DNA of 64,000 nt, taken from contig CM060833.1 of NCBI GenBank assembly GCA_030762175.1, forward strand, positions 160,615,501-160,679,500. Direction: 5' to 3'. Every line of letters begins with the position of its first letter. The stretch's first letter is position 1. Below the pieces are notes generated by a model. That model saw only the letters and a program-made list of their open reading frames with translations, had not been told where the DNA came from and ran no database searches. Both the position numbers and the translations under genes were made by a program. The DNA is from Metallyticus violacea. Lineage: Eukaryota; Arthropoda; Insecta; Mantodea; Metallyticidae. Below, piece by piece: positions 22,997 through 34,344 of the stretch.

Positions 22997-23399
22997 CTTC
23001 TACCTTATTATCCACTTCATCTCTATCCTCTTTTGTATATTCTTCAGCTCAACTATATCTTCCGAGATAATTTTCAACATAGCCATTATCTGGCTCATTC
23101 TTCTAGGCCTAGGTTCAATAATCAACATTATGGCTAGTATAGCTAACAACCACTACTGCGCGTTACTCATTAGTGTACCTTTTGCTTCATTTTTCTTTCC
23201 TCTACTTACAAAACTTTCCATTTCTGGCCCTGTATATTTCCAAATGATTACTGATCTTCCCAAGCTTTATGTGGAGCATCATGCAGACATGTCTTCTCAC
23301 TACCACTACTTGTGCGAAACTTCAGCCTTATATATTATTGAGCTCATTATCTTACCCCATTATTTCTTAATTCCATAAGGATTCCTTTGAGTTTAATGT

Positions 23400-24330
23400 T
23401 GTAAAAAACAACTCATATTCATATTGCCACCATTAGTAGGCTTTAATTTTACTTTTACTTTCTCTTTATTTTATCACTTTATTTCCATTTATAACTCCAA
23501 ATCTAATTGTCAGCAGAAAATGACCACTCATTGTTACCAAAGAAAACCAAATAAAACACTTAAAAGTCCATAAGATAAGTTATCCAATCCAACTAGTATA
23601 AAATATAATCCATTACACTCTGTCCATTTCTATTTACAGATGTGAATTCTCACTGCCCAATCACTACCTCCATTACATATAACAAGGATATTTTCCTCAC
23701 AAAATTCTTTCAATTGTTTTCCTTCATTATTACAATACTTATTCCTAATACACTGTTTCTCCATATCAAAACCATAATAAAATTCTTTATTTAGTTTATT
23801 TATGCAACTACTTCTATACTATTTTTGTACTGATATCACCCATTTCATTTGAACTATTTCTGTATGAACATATTTGCTACTGAGATTCTCAATGTTTTGG
23901 CTTAACTTTCTAAATAAATTTAAATCAAAATAATCTGGTGTACTTGGCAGGTTATAAACAATCCCAACACCCACGTACTTATTCATTCCATCAGTAAATG
24001 TTAACCACAAGATTATATTACTTCCTAATTCCTTATCCTCTTTATTTTGTTTTCTTTCCTTCCCTAATTCTCCTGATACCCAGCCTTAATCTCAGTTCCT
24101 TACACCAAGCATTCCATAAAACTTAAATTCTTCCAACTCTAAATTTATATTACCTGTCCATATTTCTACCACACCTATTACATCATGTAATTTCAATATT
24201 TGTCTAAAATCACAATTTGACACTTTTTGTGATAAACTTTCTACCTTCCAATTTTCCAATGATAAGGAGAAACCTTATACCTAATATTTTTCTCAAACCT
24301 ATAAGTGTGATGATTTAAGTTTATATTAAT
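23400..24330 (-). mobile_element. LINE copy D, endonuclease-domain fragment
   Basis: On the minus strand: NWKVESLSQKVSN (about 24260), LKLHDVIGVVEIWTG, then a 63-codon open stretch (24010-23819) with YVGVGIVYNLPSTPDYFD, and KQLKEFCEENILVICNG (about 23730-23680). The order is that of an apurinic-type LINE endonuclease. Reverse transcriptase was not found next to it. Confidence 0.6.
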
Positions 24331-24811
24331 TTTATATAGTGATATTTTATTATATTGTGCACGTATCCTACTTCATTATACTTTTTGTCACTCTTCTTGC
24401 TGAATCATTAACACTGCCACAATTTTCAACTTCCTATATACATCCACTTAATCCCTCCTCTCTCCATATGTCTAATCCAGCTGATGCTACCAAGCCAATT
24501 CTTCTCCTATCTTCCATCATCTAGGCAGGCTGATGCAGTTGTTTCTTCAGTAACTATAATAATGCATTAGAAATTATATATCTTTTTATTGGTTGTTCAA
24601 TGCATGAACAAGATAACAGCTGTAATAAGATGAGTGCTTCAGTGAATTGATGATTCTGCGGTGACTATACAGAATATGACATAGTATGTATAACATATGC
24701 AGCAAAAGCAGCCATATGTTCATCTACCTTTATGGTGTACCAGATGGTGTGATGAAAACATTAATTATGAAAATGCACTTAATGAACTATAACATACAAT
24801 ATGAGTTTTAA

Positions 24812-24866
24812 ACTTAAATGTAAATTGGAACTTGCACAGTGAAGCCAATCATATTAATTGATATGA
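24812..24866 (+). repeat. Family-A terminal-segment fragment
   Basis: TAAATGTAAATTGGAACTTG and CAGTGAAGCCAATCATATTA, identical in layout to the outer ends of the family-A segments at 32205, 57973 and 58155. Confidence 0.8.
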
Positions 24867-25024
24867 GGTTTCTGTGTCATTTTTTTCTAACTTTGGTCTG
24901 TCTTATAGCTCAGAAGTAATTTATCAATGATTTTTATAATAACCCATATTTGATGACAAAAATACCTAATAGTCATGTTGGTTGTCACACCAATAACTAA
25001 TTTCACTTTTTTTTATTGTTTAAG

Positions 25025-25173
25025 GATAAAGGAAAAAGGTGTTGTTAGTGCAGTCATGGCAGTAAAAAACATGGCTAGTGTTGAAACTGAAGACAGTGAG
25101 GAAATACAGAGTTCCGTTAGCAGTTCTGATAGTGTTTTATCTGCAAGAGGTCGACGAGCTAAGGACCTTCTTG
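25025..25173 (+). CDS. FANCD2: FANCD2 exon E
   Basis: Follows TTTATTGTTTAAG; its first base completes valine from exon D. It ends CTTCTTG before GTAAGT. The product VIKEKGVVSAVMAVKNMASV matches human YKLIGIIGAVTMAGIMAA. An acidic-serine linker (EDSEEIQSSVSSSDSVLSAR) and RGRRAKDLL follow, at about human 568-613. The linker is enriched in S/D/E and poorly conserved, as expected for a disordered loop. A decayed copy of its 3' half lies at 27943-28026. Confidence 0.9.
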
Positions 25174-25920
25174 GTAAGTCTTCTTTTTTTTTGAACTTGC
25201 TATTCAGGGGGTGCATCTGTGAAAATACTAATCCATAGTTTTTATTCAAATGATTTGATATTTTGGTATTATTGGAGTCATTTAGGTTATAGTGTACCTA
25301 CCAAATTTAATTCTTCTATCTATATTAGTTTTGGGGGGAGGGAAATTGTATTAGTTTTAGAGCATTATAAGAAATGCTGCACACATTACAATTTTTAGTA
25401 TAAATGGGGCAAACTTTGGCCCTTTATTTTATTAGAATGTAGCTATAAAATATGGCATTTTTTATATGTTTATGACAAACCGTTTTGGAGAAAAACATTT
25501 TAAGCAAAAATTTATGATTTTAAATTATTACTATTTGACATCTTTTAAATTTATGTTACAATGTATTGTATCTACAAGATCAAATTATGCCGTCGTTTAT
25601 TAAGCATTTATCTAAGAGTCTGTGTGAAAACTTTCAAAGAAACCTTTTTAAAAATTATATTGCATGGAGCATTTTGAACATGCAAAAATGTGGTAACATT
25701 AAAAGTGGGGGGGAAAAAAATTAAAGATTTAGCTATAGGAAACTCGTTTATCTTTTCTTTAGACTTTCCTTGCCCCATATGAAGTCTTTTTGACTTCCTC
25801 TTATTTATTTTATGTGTAATTTTAGAAGTCAATGGGCTTTTGTTCAGTTGTCACCTGTCCCTAACATTACTATTACTTACTGGACTTATTTTATCAGCAG
25901 TGACTATCTCCCTAGCATTT
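25174..25920. other. Intron 5, 5' part: nothing recognised
   Basis: AT-rich with no coding frame or repeat family I can name. Confidence 0.5.
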
Positions 25921-25924
25921 AATG

Positions 25925-27285
25925 TGACTTTACATCCCATATTAAACGCACTTAACAGCTGCAGTCACTGCATTTTGCAATTTTTTCTTGAAACAAAGCT
26001 TCCTTAGCTCACCTGTTCCAAATTACACTATGTAAGTTGACATACAGTGATAGAGTGTTGCAAATATTGCAGATTTCATCTTATCTGCATTTGGAATGTT
26101 ATTCTTGATAGCACTTCTATAATAATTCTGAAGTTTTACAATGGTTTCAGCTTTCAAGCTATCAGGTTTCTTTCCATCAAGAATTTTACCTTAATTTTGG
26201 ATCTTTCACTACATGTCTAAGATCTGTACCCAAACCTTAGCAAGACATTCATCTTTAGTAATCTGAATATCTGAACCATACATTGACAAGTTTTTAAGGA
26301 GCAGGCGTGTCTTTGGATCACCATCACACACTATAGTAGTTTATTACACAAGTAATGGATCTCTGCCAGATTCCTTGCCAGCAGCTGCTTCCATGGATTC
26401 AAAAGACCCTATGTAATTTGCCTCATACTTACCACTTTCCTTGTGGTTTTTAACCCATTCTTTATACTCACTGATTTCACCTAACTCTTTGACTTTAAAT
26501 GAACATGTGCCACAATATTTGGATTTAATTTCAAAACCAATCACTAATCCTGAGAACATCAATTACAATTTCAAATCCATACAGAGAAGTATTCCCTCTT
26601 TTGTGCAAAGTGCCATCATATGACACAGAAATATCAATTATATCATGCTCAGAGAGATTTGGATTAATATCTAAATAAGCCTGATGGACAACTTTGTGTG
26701 CCATACTCAGCACTTCAGTTTGTAACAACTCACTCTTTTTACTATTATCTATGAGATGGGAATGCTAAGTAGAGGACTCATGCAGTTCATAACCGTAGTC
26801 ATACATTTTTTATGCACATCAGCATGGCCTTTACCAATTGCTAGAAATACTTCAACAATTTTCCTGTTGACTTCAAATATAGAAGAAGAATTACTAGTAG
26901 CTCTTGGACTAGCATATGTATTAATATATAGTTTATTACAAGCAGAGCAGTATACAGTAACTTTACTGGCAAAATCTTTTTGATCAGTAAATGTTATTTC
27001 TAGACCCTTAAATTCACAATCCTTAAATATTTTTTCCATATTCCAGTCAGAACATCCACATAATCTGTACTTGATTATTCTATATTCAAATCATTTATAT
27101 CATCAGTGGAGAATTTATCAAGTTTTCTGGCACTTGATTCAGGTTCATGTTCATTTAAAGCTCTATGGGATTAGCTACAGCTATTTCTACTTCAGGCTTC
27201 TCAGAATACCATCTTAACATTGCATTCTTTCTTGCTGCAACAGATTTCTTAGTTGGTCTTTTCTTAATAGGCCTACTCATTAGTC
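25925..27285 (-). mobile_element. Mutator-like transposase relic
   Basis: Read from 27285 downward. A basic start MSRPIKKRPTKKSVAARKN is followed by a Cys-containing segment YCSACNKLYINTYA and FEVNRKIVEVFLAIGKGHAD (27039-26830). Next come DISVSYDGTLHKRGNTSLYG (about 26640-26580) and CGTCSFKVKELGEISEY (about 26500), GDGDPKTRL (about 26310), and a C-terminal SAIFATLYHCMST segment (about 26070-26040). The order matches the Mutator-like transposase domain found in many arthropod elements: a first catalytic Asp in SYDGT, and a second Asp in GDGD. Frameshifts and stops break it into at least four pieces. Confidence 0.75.
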
Positions 27286-27511
27286 TATAATTTTTTTACT
27301 TTTAATCAGAAATGAACTGAGATTCAATTCACAGAATATATGCTCTTCAAAAATTTTAGTTTTTAAAAGTGAAAGGGCAATTTAGAAGCCTAAACTTCAT
27401 TATTTTTAATAGAAGTTTAAAAACAAACTAGTTTGTAATGTTGCAGCAAAAAAGCTAGTATTTAATATTTGCTGCCTCTCTGAGAGATATCCATTTTCAT
27501 TCTAGCATATT

Positions 27512-27718
27512 TCACCATGGATAGAACATCACCCTTATAAAAGCTGTATATTGCCTGCAAAAATAACAAAATGCACCGCCATTTACTAACTTTCCGAACA
27601 CAATAAGAGACTTCAAGCTCTGGCCAGATGGCATTCTTCCAGTGTACAAGTTTTCTAAAAATTCCAGATGTCTCTGTACCTTCTCACTCTTAATTTCAAG
27701 CCTATAATCAAGCCGCAT
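27512..27718 (-). pseudogene. Unrecognised 68-codon open frame
   Basis: Encodes KVQRHLEFLENLYTGRMPSG, then SLKSLIVFGKLVNGG and FCYFCRQYTAF. The CYFC pair could be a zinc-binding remnant, perhaps of a transposase N-terminus. It sits just upstream, in the minus sense, of the Mutator-like relic, but I cannot show that they belong together. Confidence 0.35.
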
Positions 27719-27942
27719 GGTTTAAATATGAAAATGTCAATAGGTTTTGGAGCAGAAAGAGATTGAAGCCATTTAGCCAAGCCCCTGGCACAAGGGCATT
27801 TAAATCATGCCATAGCAGCTATTTAAATCACACAGAGGCGTAACTGTCGACAGATTATGAAAGAATATATAAAGATTATTTTAAAACAAACAAAAAAATT
27901 CAATTTTTCATAATTTTTGCCCAAAGTTCACCATTGCATCCC

Positions 27943-28026
27943 CAGTTCTGATGATGTTTTATCTGCAAGGGGTCGACAAGCTAAGGACCTTCTTGGTAAT
28001 TCTTTTCTTTTCTAATCTTGCTATTA
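27943..28026 (+). pseudogene. FANCD2: Partial duplicate of FANCD2 exon E with donor
   Basis: Matches 25121-25205: 53 exon bases with four mismatches, then the donor region (GTAAGT became GTAATT) and ~30 intron bases. The exon part is still open (SSDDVLSARGRQAKDLL). A CAG at 27943-27945 would give an exon 27946-27995 with the same entry and exit phases as exon E. Probably a dead partial duplication; use as a short alternative exon is not excluded. Confidence 0.8.
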
Positions 28027-28324
28027 AAACTTCATTAGGAATGGAGAATTTTTTCATATATATTTATTATTGCGTGAACATCATCCGTAATTACATTTTT
28101 TGACCAGTTGATTTGTTCTATCTTCATTACCTAGATGTATGTTAATCTGTCATGTTCTTCATAGAATTTTCAAAAGTATATCTAACACTAACAACAACTC
28201 CAACATTGATGGCCTTTACTAGACCACTGATCATTTTATTATCTAAGCAAAAAGTTTTTCGTAAGTACAAATGGCTATAAATATTGTACTTACGAAGCTG
28301 CTGACAATGGAGTGGCAATCTAAC

Positions 28325-28475
28325 CTCAACTTATGTATTCACTTTTTTACACTACTACTCCATTCTATACTCCATTCACTTACACAAAAGTAAGATGCGT
28401 CTCCCAAAACCATCTTACTTTTCTTACTTTTAGGTAAGTGAATGGAGTATAGTGTAAAAAAGTGAATACATAAGT
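28325..28475. repeat. Foldback element
   Basis: Arms CAACTTATGTATTCACTTTT...CTCCATTCACTTA and TAAGTGAATGGAGTATAGTG...GAATACATAAGTTG are near-perfect reverse complements around a ~40-bp centre. It lies at the 5' edge of the PIF/Harbinger relic. Confidence 0.85.
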
Positions 28476-28477
28476 TG

Positions 28478-29395
28478 CGGTTACAAATGGCTATGTTTAT
28501 GAATATCCAAGAAAAGAAAGTGTACAAACCTAGAACTCCTAAAGAACGAAATTTCAAAGAGTTATATAGATTTAGCAATGAAAATGTTACATGGTGATTA
28601 TTTTGTGGGAGGAAATAATGAAATGCATGGTGGAACTTTGAGTGATCAGCAGAAAATAAGAACTTTTTTGAGGTACATAGGAAACCAGTTTTCAGGTTGG
28701 TGTTGGCAAAGATGTAGGATATAATTGAAGAACAGTGTCAATAGCTGTCACTAATGTAGCAAATAAAATTAAAGAAAAATCTCACCTGTGGATGTCTTTA
28801 TTTTATATCATCAGAGTATGCATGGTGCTAAACTTCAGTGGCAGAGGAAGTACAATTTTCCATCTACCATTGGTGCTCTCAATTGTACACATGTTAAGAT
28901 TCCAAAACCAAATTATCACGGAGATGAATATGTTAATCGCAAAAATTATGCTTCTATAAATGTGCAAGCAAAATGTAATGCGAAGGAATATTTCACTAGT
29001 GTTGGTATTCAGTGGTCTGGAATCAGTGCATGACTCAAGTATATGGCATAACAGTGCACTGTGTGCAAATGAAGAGGAGCACAACATGATGTTGATAGCA
29101 GATGAAGGCTAAAGACTAAAACCTTGGCTAGGGTTCCATATCAGAATCCTGTTACACCACAATAATAATTGCATTTAATAGACTCTTAAAAACAGAAGTA
29201 CATAATTGAACATTGTTTCGGACAGTTAAAAAAAAGTTTTCCAATTCTTCATTAGGGGGTTAGATTGAATTTAGTGCACACACCAACACTAATACAAAGT
29301 GGCCAAGTTGATGATGATCATAATGATTTTGATGATATGGAGGTGATTTTAAAAATGAAAATGGTGACAGAGCTACAATATGCAAAGGAATAAGA
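28478..29395 (+). mobile_element. PIF/Harbinger transposase relic (HARBI1-like)
   Basis: Across frames: TNVANKIKEKSHLW (about 28745-28790); FPSTIGALNCTHVKIPKP (about 28855-28910), carrying a degraded catalytic block in which GALDCTH has become GALNCTH; NRKNYASINVQAKCNA; then HDS and ADEG remnants (about 29030 and 29100); and RTVKKKFSNSSLGG-like C-terminal sequence (about 29220-29265). The fold is an RNase H-like DDE transposase. The Asp in the first block is changed and several stops are present. Confidence 0.8.
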
Positions 29396-29399
29396 AAAC

Positions 29400-30550
29400 A
29401 AAACAAAATTGCTGAAATTATAAATATTTTGTAAATCAGTTATCTAACTAAACAAAAAATACTCAGACTTTAAATCTGCATACCATATTTGAAAATTATG
29501 CTGTAAAGGAAGATATTTTAAAATAAAGCTTATGTGCAGCTTTAATGCATTGTGTTTATTGTTGAGAAGTTCTAGTATTTTTTTAAAAATACTCTGTATT
29601 CTAGTCAACTTCAGTTGTTTGCTGATAAGTAATCTATGGCATTTGGCAGTAGACGATCCTCTACTTTCTTTGGTTTCTAATTCAAGCATGTCTGTTGCTT
29701 TACAGGTCTCAAGGTCTGCTTTGTTGTTTCTTCATTAGTAGGGGCGGACCCTGATTCCCCATCACACCTCCCTCATATGCACTTGTACCAAAAACTCAAA
29801 ATTGCACAATTTCCTTCTTTACCTTTGTAATTTCAGAAAGCGAGCAGTATACAATGAAACCAAAGTGTGCGTGTGTGCTGGATTAAGAAAATGGTTCTTT
29901 CAAAATCTTACCTAGAAATCTTGTTCATTGTTTGATTGTTAGCATCTGCCATTAATGAAAACATATGTTGCTGCCATTGATTCAGTTTTATTCCTTTGTT
30001 CCCTCTTGCCTTCATGTCGATCTTCCTTTTCACTACAGTTTTCATATTACTTTTTTTTTTGTTATTATTATTTGGAATTAATCTTTTTGTCGCAAAACTG
30101 CTCAGTTTCAATTATTGTTTGCCCCTTTCTCTTGCTTTAATTTTGGAACTTTTAATTTGTTTAATAACACCTGTTTGTCTTTAATCACCTAATAAACACA
30201 CTATTGAACTCGTTCCACTTCTATATCAGAACTATCTAATGACATCTTATCAAAAATAATAGTTAACTCAATTTAGAGGTGCTGGAACACATGCCAAAAT
30301 GCACAGCATGTGTTTGCAAGAAATGCGGAATTTGTCTGCTTGCATCATGCAACTGGATTTGTACAGTAGTTCTAAGAGAATTATCACCTGCAGTGGCCTG
30401 GTAGCCAGTAAGCAATTCTTAGACATGGTTATGAATTGCATTAAAGCAAAAGCATGCACTTTATGCATACAATTTAGAGAAATTGCTTGAGCTTCCATCA
30501 TTTGCTAGAGTGAAAGCAGAATCAGTAGCTAGGTTTTATGCATACCTACC
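29400..30550. other. Intron 5 interior: nothing firmly recognised
   Basis: AT-rich sequence with scattered short open frames and no motif that I can place. Confidence 0.45.
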
Positions 30551-30554
30551 ATTA

Positions 30555-30658
30555 TCTTCTTCTTCTTCTTCTTCTTCTTCTTCTTCTTCTTCTTCTTCTT
30601 CTTCTTCTTCTTCTTCTTCATCTTCTTCTTCTCCTTCTCCTCCTCCTCCTCCTCCTGC
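30555..30658 (+). repeat. (TTC)n/(TCC)n microsatellite
   Basis: About 25 TTC units grading into TCC, directly next to the tail end of a reversed SINE2. It likely expanded from the SINE tail or target. Confidence 0.95.
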
Positions 30659-30660
30659 TT

Positions 30661-30897
30661 CTGTCATCGGCGTCCCATTCAATTCAGGGCATGAAATGGT
30701 CTACAATTTTGCTCAGAGGCCTCTTTTTCAGGCTTGAGGTTTTATACGGCATGGGAACCAAGCTTTACTTCCCTTCCGAAGGAAGCTATGCTAAGGATTT
30801 TTATGCTCGAAAAAACCCATTGGTCCTGGCCGGAACCGAACCCACAATTTTGGGTTTAGGAGGCAAGTATGGTTACCACTACACCACCAGGGCCGAC
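30661..30897 (-). mobile_element. SINE2 (reverse)
   Basis: From a shortened tail end (CCCATTCAATTCAGGGCATG) through CTTTACTTCCCTTCCGAAGG to the head ACTACACCACCAGGGCCGAC. The tail end is replaced by the microsatellite. Confidence 0.88.
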
Positions 30898-31014
30898 AGG
30901 GATAGTTCATGCACTAGAGGGACCAATACATTTTAATTTTTTAAGAACAATATCCACCATATACTTCATTCTCATTTAGTCATGGCCAGTTTATATTTAT
31001 GCATCATGAAATAT

Positions 31015-31275
31015 GTCGACGTAGGTGGCTGAGGTTAAGATATGGACTCATGAAGGGGAAGACTGTGGTTCAATTCCTGCCAGGACATCCTCTCTGACTG
31101 TGCTTTTTTCCAGGTTTTCCTCAGTCCTCATCAATAGCAAATGCTGTGAGATATCCTAAACTTAGCTGAAATGATTCCTTCTTAAATAAAAATATTTTTT
31201 TATAATTTTATCTTAAGTCAGTGTGCACTGTATATGGTTCCTCAGTAGTAAAAACAGGTGTTAAATACTATTAAA
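31015..31275 (+). mobile_element. SINE1, diverged
   Basis: Head GGTGGCTGAGGTTAAG and a weak B box, then TTTTTTCCAGGTTTTCCTCA, AATAGCAAATGCTG and tail AACAGGTGTTAAATACTATT. Confidence 0.8.
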
Positions 31276-31611
31276 AATCATGAAGTATGCAATTAATTTC
31301 AAAGACAGTCATCAATAAATTAAATAATTAGTTTAAACATATGTAATAAGTGTTAAAATTAATAAGAGTTACAGTAAAAATATTAAGGATGCCTAAATAT
31401 GATTTTTGCATATAAAATTGTTTGAAAAAGAAATTTTCCATAAATGCGTAATATTCCAATAATTTGGACACATTTAATGTCTTGAATGCATACATAGTTA
31501 TAACTAGCTTTTTGTTGCTTTGTTCTGTAGAATTGAATGAATAAGTGTTACAAGCAACTGTTATACATTAAATTGGACAGAAACTTCCATTCTATTTATC
31601 CTATTTTACAG

Positions 31612-31718
31612 AATTTGTAGAAGAGAGCATCAGACAAAATGTACTTGCATTGGGCCTCTTTTATGATCAGATGGCAGCCATGATAAGCAGTACCAGTATG
31701 TGTGACAGTACATTCCTT
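31612..31718 (+). CDS. FANCD2: FANCD2 exon F
   Basis: Follows CTATTTTACAG and ends TTCCTT before GTAAGT. Its first two bases complete the glutamate codon begun in exon E. The product EFVEESIRQNVLALGLFYDQ, then MAAMISSTSMCDSTFL, aligns with human [20 protein letters not shown] (about 614-650). The exact phase fit across a 6.4-kb intron supports it despite its small size. Confidence 0.88.
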
Positions 31719-31931
31719 GTAAGTAGTTTTTATCTTTTATCTTATTGCTAGTTTTAGTTATCTACTGTATTTATTTATTTATTTATTTATCTACCCATTT
31801 TTTAATGAAGCTTATTGTGGCATTTGAGTGCATATGTTCATATTTTTAACAACTGGTTTGCATAGAATTTAGTTGATAGTAACAGTGGGCTGAGAAAAAG
31901 AAGGGTAAGAGAGAAATAACACTTTTTACAA

Positions 31932-31934
<3 letters not shown>

Positions 31935-31995
<61 letters not shown>

Positions 31996-32062
31996 TTCCT
32001 TCCTCTCTCTCTCTCTCGCTCTTTCTTTCTTTTTCTTTCTTTCTTTCTTTCTTTCTTTCTCA
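31935..32062 (+). repeat. (TTTC)n microsatellite with a TC-rich interruption
   Basis: TTTC units from about 31935, broken by TTCC and CTCTCT around 31992-32020, then TTTC again to 32061. Confidence 0.95.
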
Positions 32063-32199
32063 AGTGAAAGTTTAATGTGTTAACTGAACCAAGTTGGGTA
32101 ATGTAGAGATTAAGTAGGAATTATAATCTTATAATAGGGAGAGTAGGGGTGGTTAACAGCACCCTGACCATTCGGTTCCTGGAGTTAAACTTAGTTTAA

Positions 32200-32450
32200 G
32201 TAATTAAAATGTAAATTGGAACTTGCACAGTGAAGCCAATCATATAATTCATATTATTGTATGATTTAGTTAAACTACACACTCTTAATGCTTCACTTAC
32301 TTGTCATAATATATAGAATCGGTTTCCAGAACATTTCGTCTCATCAGCCAGGCTAAAATTCAACTCAAATTGTTGTGAAACATGTACTATATAATTCAAT
32401 GGTAAGTGGAGCATAAGAGTATTATATCGATGCACTATCAAATAAAGAAA
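32200..32450. repeat. Chimeric terminal segment (family A left, family B right)
   Basis: The left part (ATGTAAATTGGAACTTGCAC ... CACTTACTTGTCATAATATA) is family A. The right part, from about 32370 (GTGAAACATGTACTATATA, GGTAAGTGGAGCATAAGAGT), is family B as at 60326 and 63080. Family-A sequence to about 32360 contains a minus-strand hammerhead-like motif. Confidence 0.7.
32316..32347 (-). ncRNA. Hammerhead-like motif H4 (degenerate)
   Basis: On the minus strand CTGATGA (32347-32341) is followed by a weakened hairpin and GGAAACCGATTC, one change from the family form GAAACCGGTTC. Same layout as H2. Confidence 0.4.
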
Positions 32451-32865
32451 AAATAATTTTAGTAGTTTATTTTTCAGAGTTGCTGTTACATCATTTCACC
32501 ATATACTTTTTGTGGAGCAGCAGCAATGGAATTGTAGAAATACACACATAAAAGTGCCATTAAGTCTGCTAATACCACTCATAAACTTAAACCTAACTAA
32601 TGGATTACATTTTGAGATTGTAATGGATTGCCTGCATGCATCAGCATGTGTGCAATCACAATCTTAAAATTGAACCCATTCGTTAGCTTTAAGTTTCACC
32701 TGGATGCTTGTAAAATAAATATTCACTTACATTATGCCCAGTTAGGTTAGATTAGGTATTTGCTAAAGTTCAGTTAAAGAAATTTGCCTTTTTGAGCTTT
32801 ATCTCTGCTTCTGATGCTACTTAGTAATGCATTTTATCACACAATAGGAAAGTATATATTCATGA

Positions 32866-33000
32866 TAACAAATTATTATTTAGGAAATCACTCAAATTTC
32901 ACTAATTTTGTTCCATTTCCTTGGACATACTTCTAAGGAATGTCCAAGTGGAACAAAATGAGTGAAATTTGAGTGATTTCCTCAGTAATAATTTGGTATA
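32866..33000. repeat. Family-C foldback
   Basis: Arms AACAAATTATTATTTAGGAA and TTTCCTCAGTAATAATTTG, with TCAAATTTCACTAATTTTGT and its complement inside. The centre is degraded around GGACATACTTCTAAGGAATG. Confidence 0.85.
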
Positions 33001-33004
33001 TATA

Positions 33005-34040
33005 CTACAATTCATGTAAAATTTTCCACTATTCAAAACTAATATATTCATTGTATTGTCTCATGGGATGTGACTACAGGCAACACTCAAATCTCTATTA
33101 CCATGATTGTTATTTTGTTAATTTAGTACATTTCTTTCTGTTGGTACAACCATTACATTAGCATACTATTTGCTATTTTTTCCTTAGTGCTATTTCAGCT
33201 ATAAAAATATACCCACTTTTTGTGACGTATGGAATTCTAGACACTAGCTTATAATAAAGTCACATCACCTCCTAACAGTTTCTAATAAAGTTTTTATAAA
33301 CTAGGTTATTTTAAAACTTCTATTTGTGTTGCATAACCATATTCAAGTTTCACCAAAAAAACAAAAGAAATCAACGTTGTGTTTGACCTTTCTGAGAAAA
33401 CAGCATATTTTTGTGATAAATTTCTCCAATTTAAATATTAATACTACAAATGAATGTATTATGCCTTGGCTATTGTTTCAAAGCACAGCTTGTGCCAATT
33501 AATGTTTTAGCAAAAGAATAATTTTAAAAAAAGTCTTCAATAAAAGATTTTCAGGACCTAATAAACTTTCATTGCTACACTCAAAAATAAATTTTGTTTC
33601 TGAGCTATGAAAGCCAGTGATAACATACAGAAAATATTTTTGACATCTTTGTAAAAAAAATCTCTATTGAAGACGACCACTTCCATATATTTTGGTAGTT
33701 AATTGTAACATATTGTCTATATGTTCAATAGTCTCACAGTCAAACAGTAATTAAATTACATTCTCTGGTCCTGAAAACTACTGCATTGTTTGAGGGAACA
33801 ATAATGGAGGATTAACGACATTGTTCAATAATTAGTTGATTGCTAACACTACATTAGAAAGTACAAAAGAACCTTGATTCATCGTTTTTGGAGGGACCAG
33901 GTTAAAAAAACAATGGATGTGGAAAAATGATATATATGGCAAATGCACAAGTCATATTTAAAAATAAATAAAGCCAATATATAAGCAAAAACTTTATTTT
34001 GCAACAATTTTACATGTTATCGTGTACATATTTTACACTT
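33005..34040. other. Intron 6 interior: nothing firmly recognised
   Basis: AT-rich. A stretch near 33870-33935 (CTTGATTCATCGTTTTTGGA...) might be a DNA-transposon terminus, but no partner was found. Confidence 0.4.
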
Positions 34041-34043
34041 TGT

Positions 34044-34338
34044 TGTCAGTCCTGGTGGTCTAGTGGTACTATATTTACCTCATAGACTCAAGATTGCAGC
34101 CTGGCAGGTTCCCCGCCAGGGTTGATGGATTTTTTTTTTCTGGTAAAAATCCTAAGTATGACTTCCTTTGGAAGAGAAGTAAAGCTGAGAGTTCCATGTT
34201 ATACATTTATGGCATGTAAAATAACCTCAAGCCTGAAAGCAAAGGTCTCCAAGCAAAATTTATCAATCGTTTCACTCCCTGAATTGAATGGAACACTGAT
34301 GACCTAGTAATTAAAGAGCATCTGCAAATAAAACTAAT
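34044..34338 (+). mobile_element. SINE2, diverged
   Basis: Head GTCAGTCCTGGTGGTCTAGT, body AGTAAAGCTGAGAGTTCC and TTATGGCATGTAAAATAACC, tail ACACTGATGACCTAGTAATT. The B box region is rearranged. Confidence 0.85.
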
Positions 34339-34344
34339 CAACAA

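Larger units (their letters stand above)
17866..23140 (-). mobile_element. LINE copy B with ORF1, endonuclease and reverse transcriptase remains
   Basis: Read on the minus strand. A coiled-coil ORF1 segment lies at about 23130-22815 and continues at 21210-20450; the two parts are split by the LINE at 21215-22813. The apurinic-type endonuclease covers about 20430-19680, with LFTEEGQVIWLKIYKMKG and, near 19800-19740, QSVIDYVICSEATDQV then a degraded SDHFPL. The reverse transcriptase covers about 19300-18280, with FQVGFRKGRTIDNI and FADFEKTFDIINRDVLAYKL (18764-18468). A degraded C-terminal region ends near 17866. Many stops. After subtracting nested insertions the copy is ~3.7 kb. Confidence 0.75.

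Noticed and set aside
30538..30936. 132-codon open frame with leucine run
   Set aside because: It is the translation of a TTC/TCC microsatellite plus a reversed SINE2.
33870..33935. Possible pogo/Tigger-type terminus
   Set aside because: No partner terminus and no transposase nearby.
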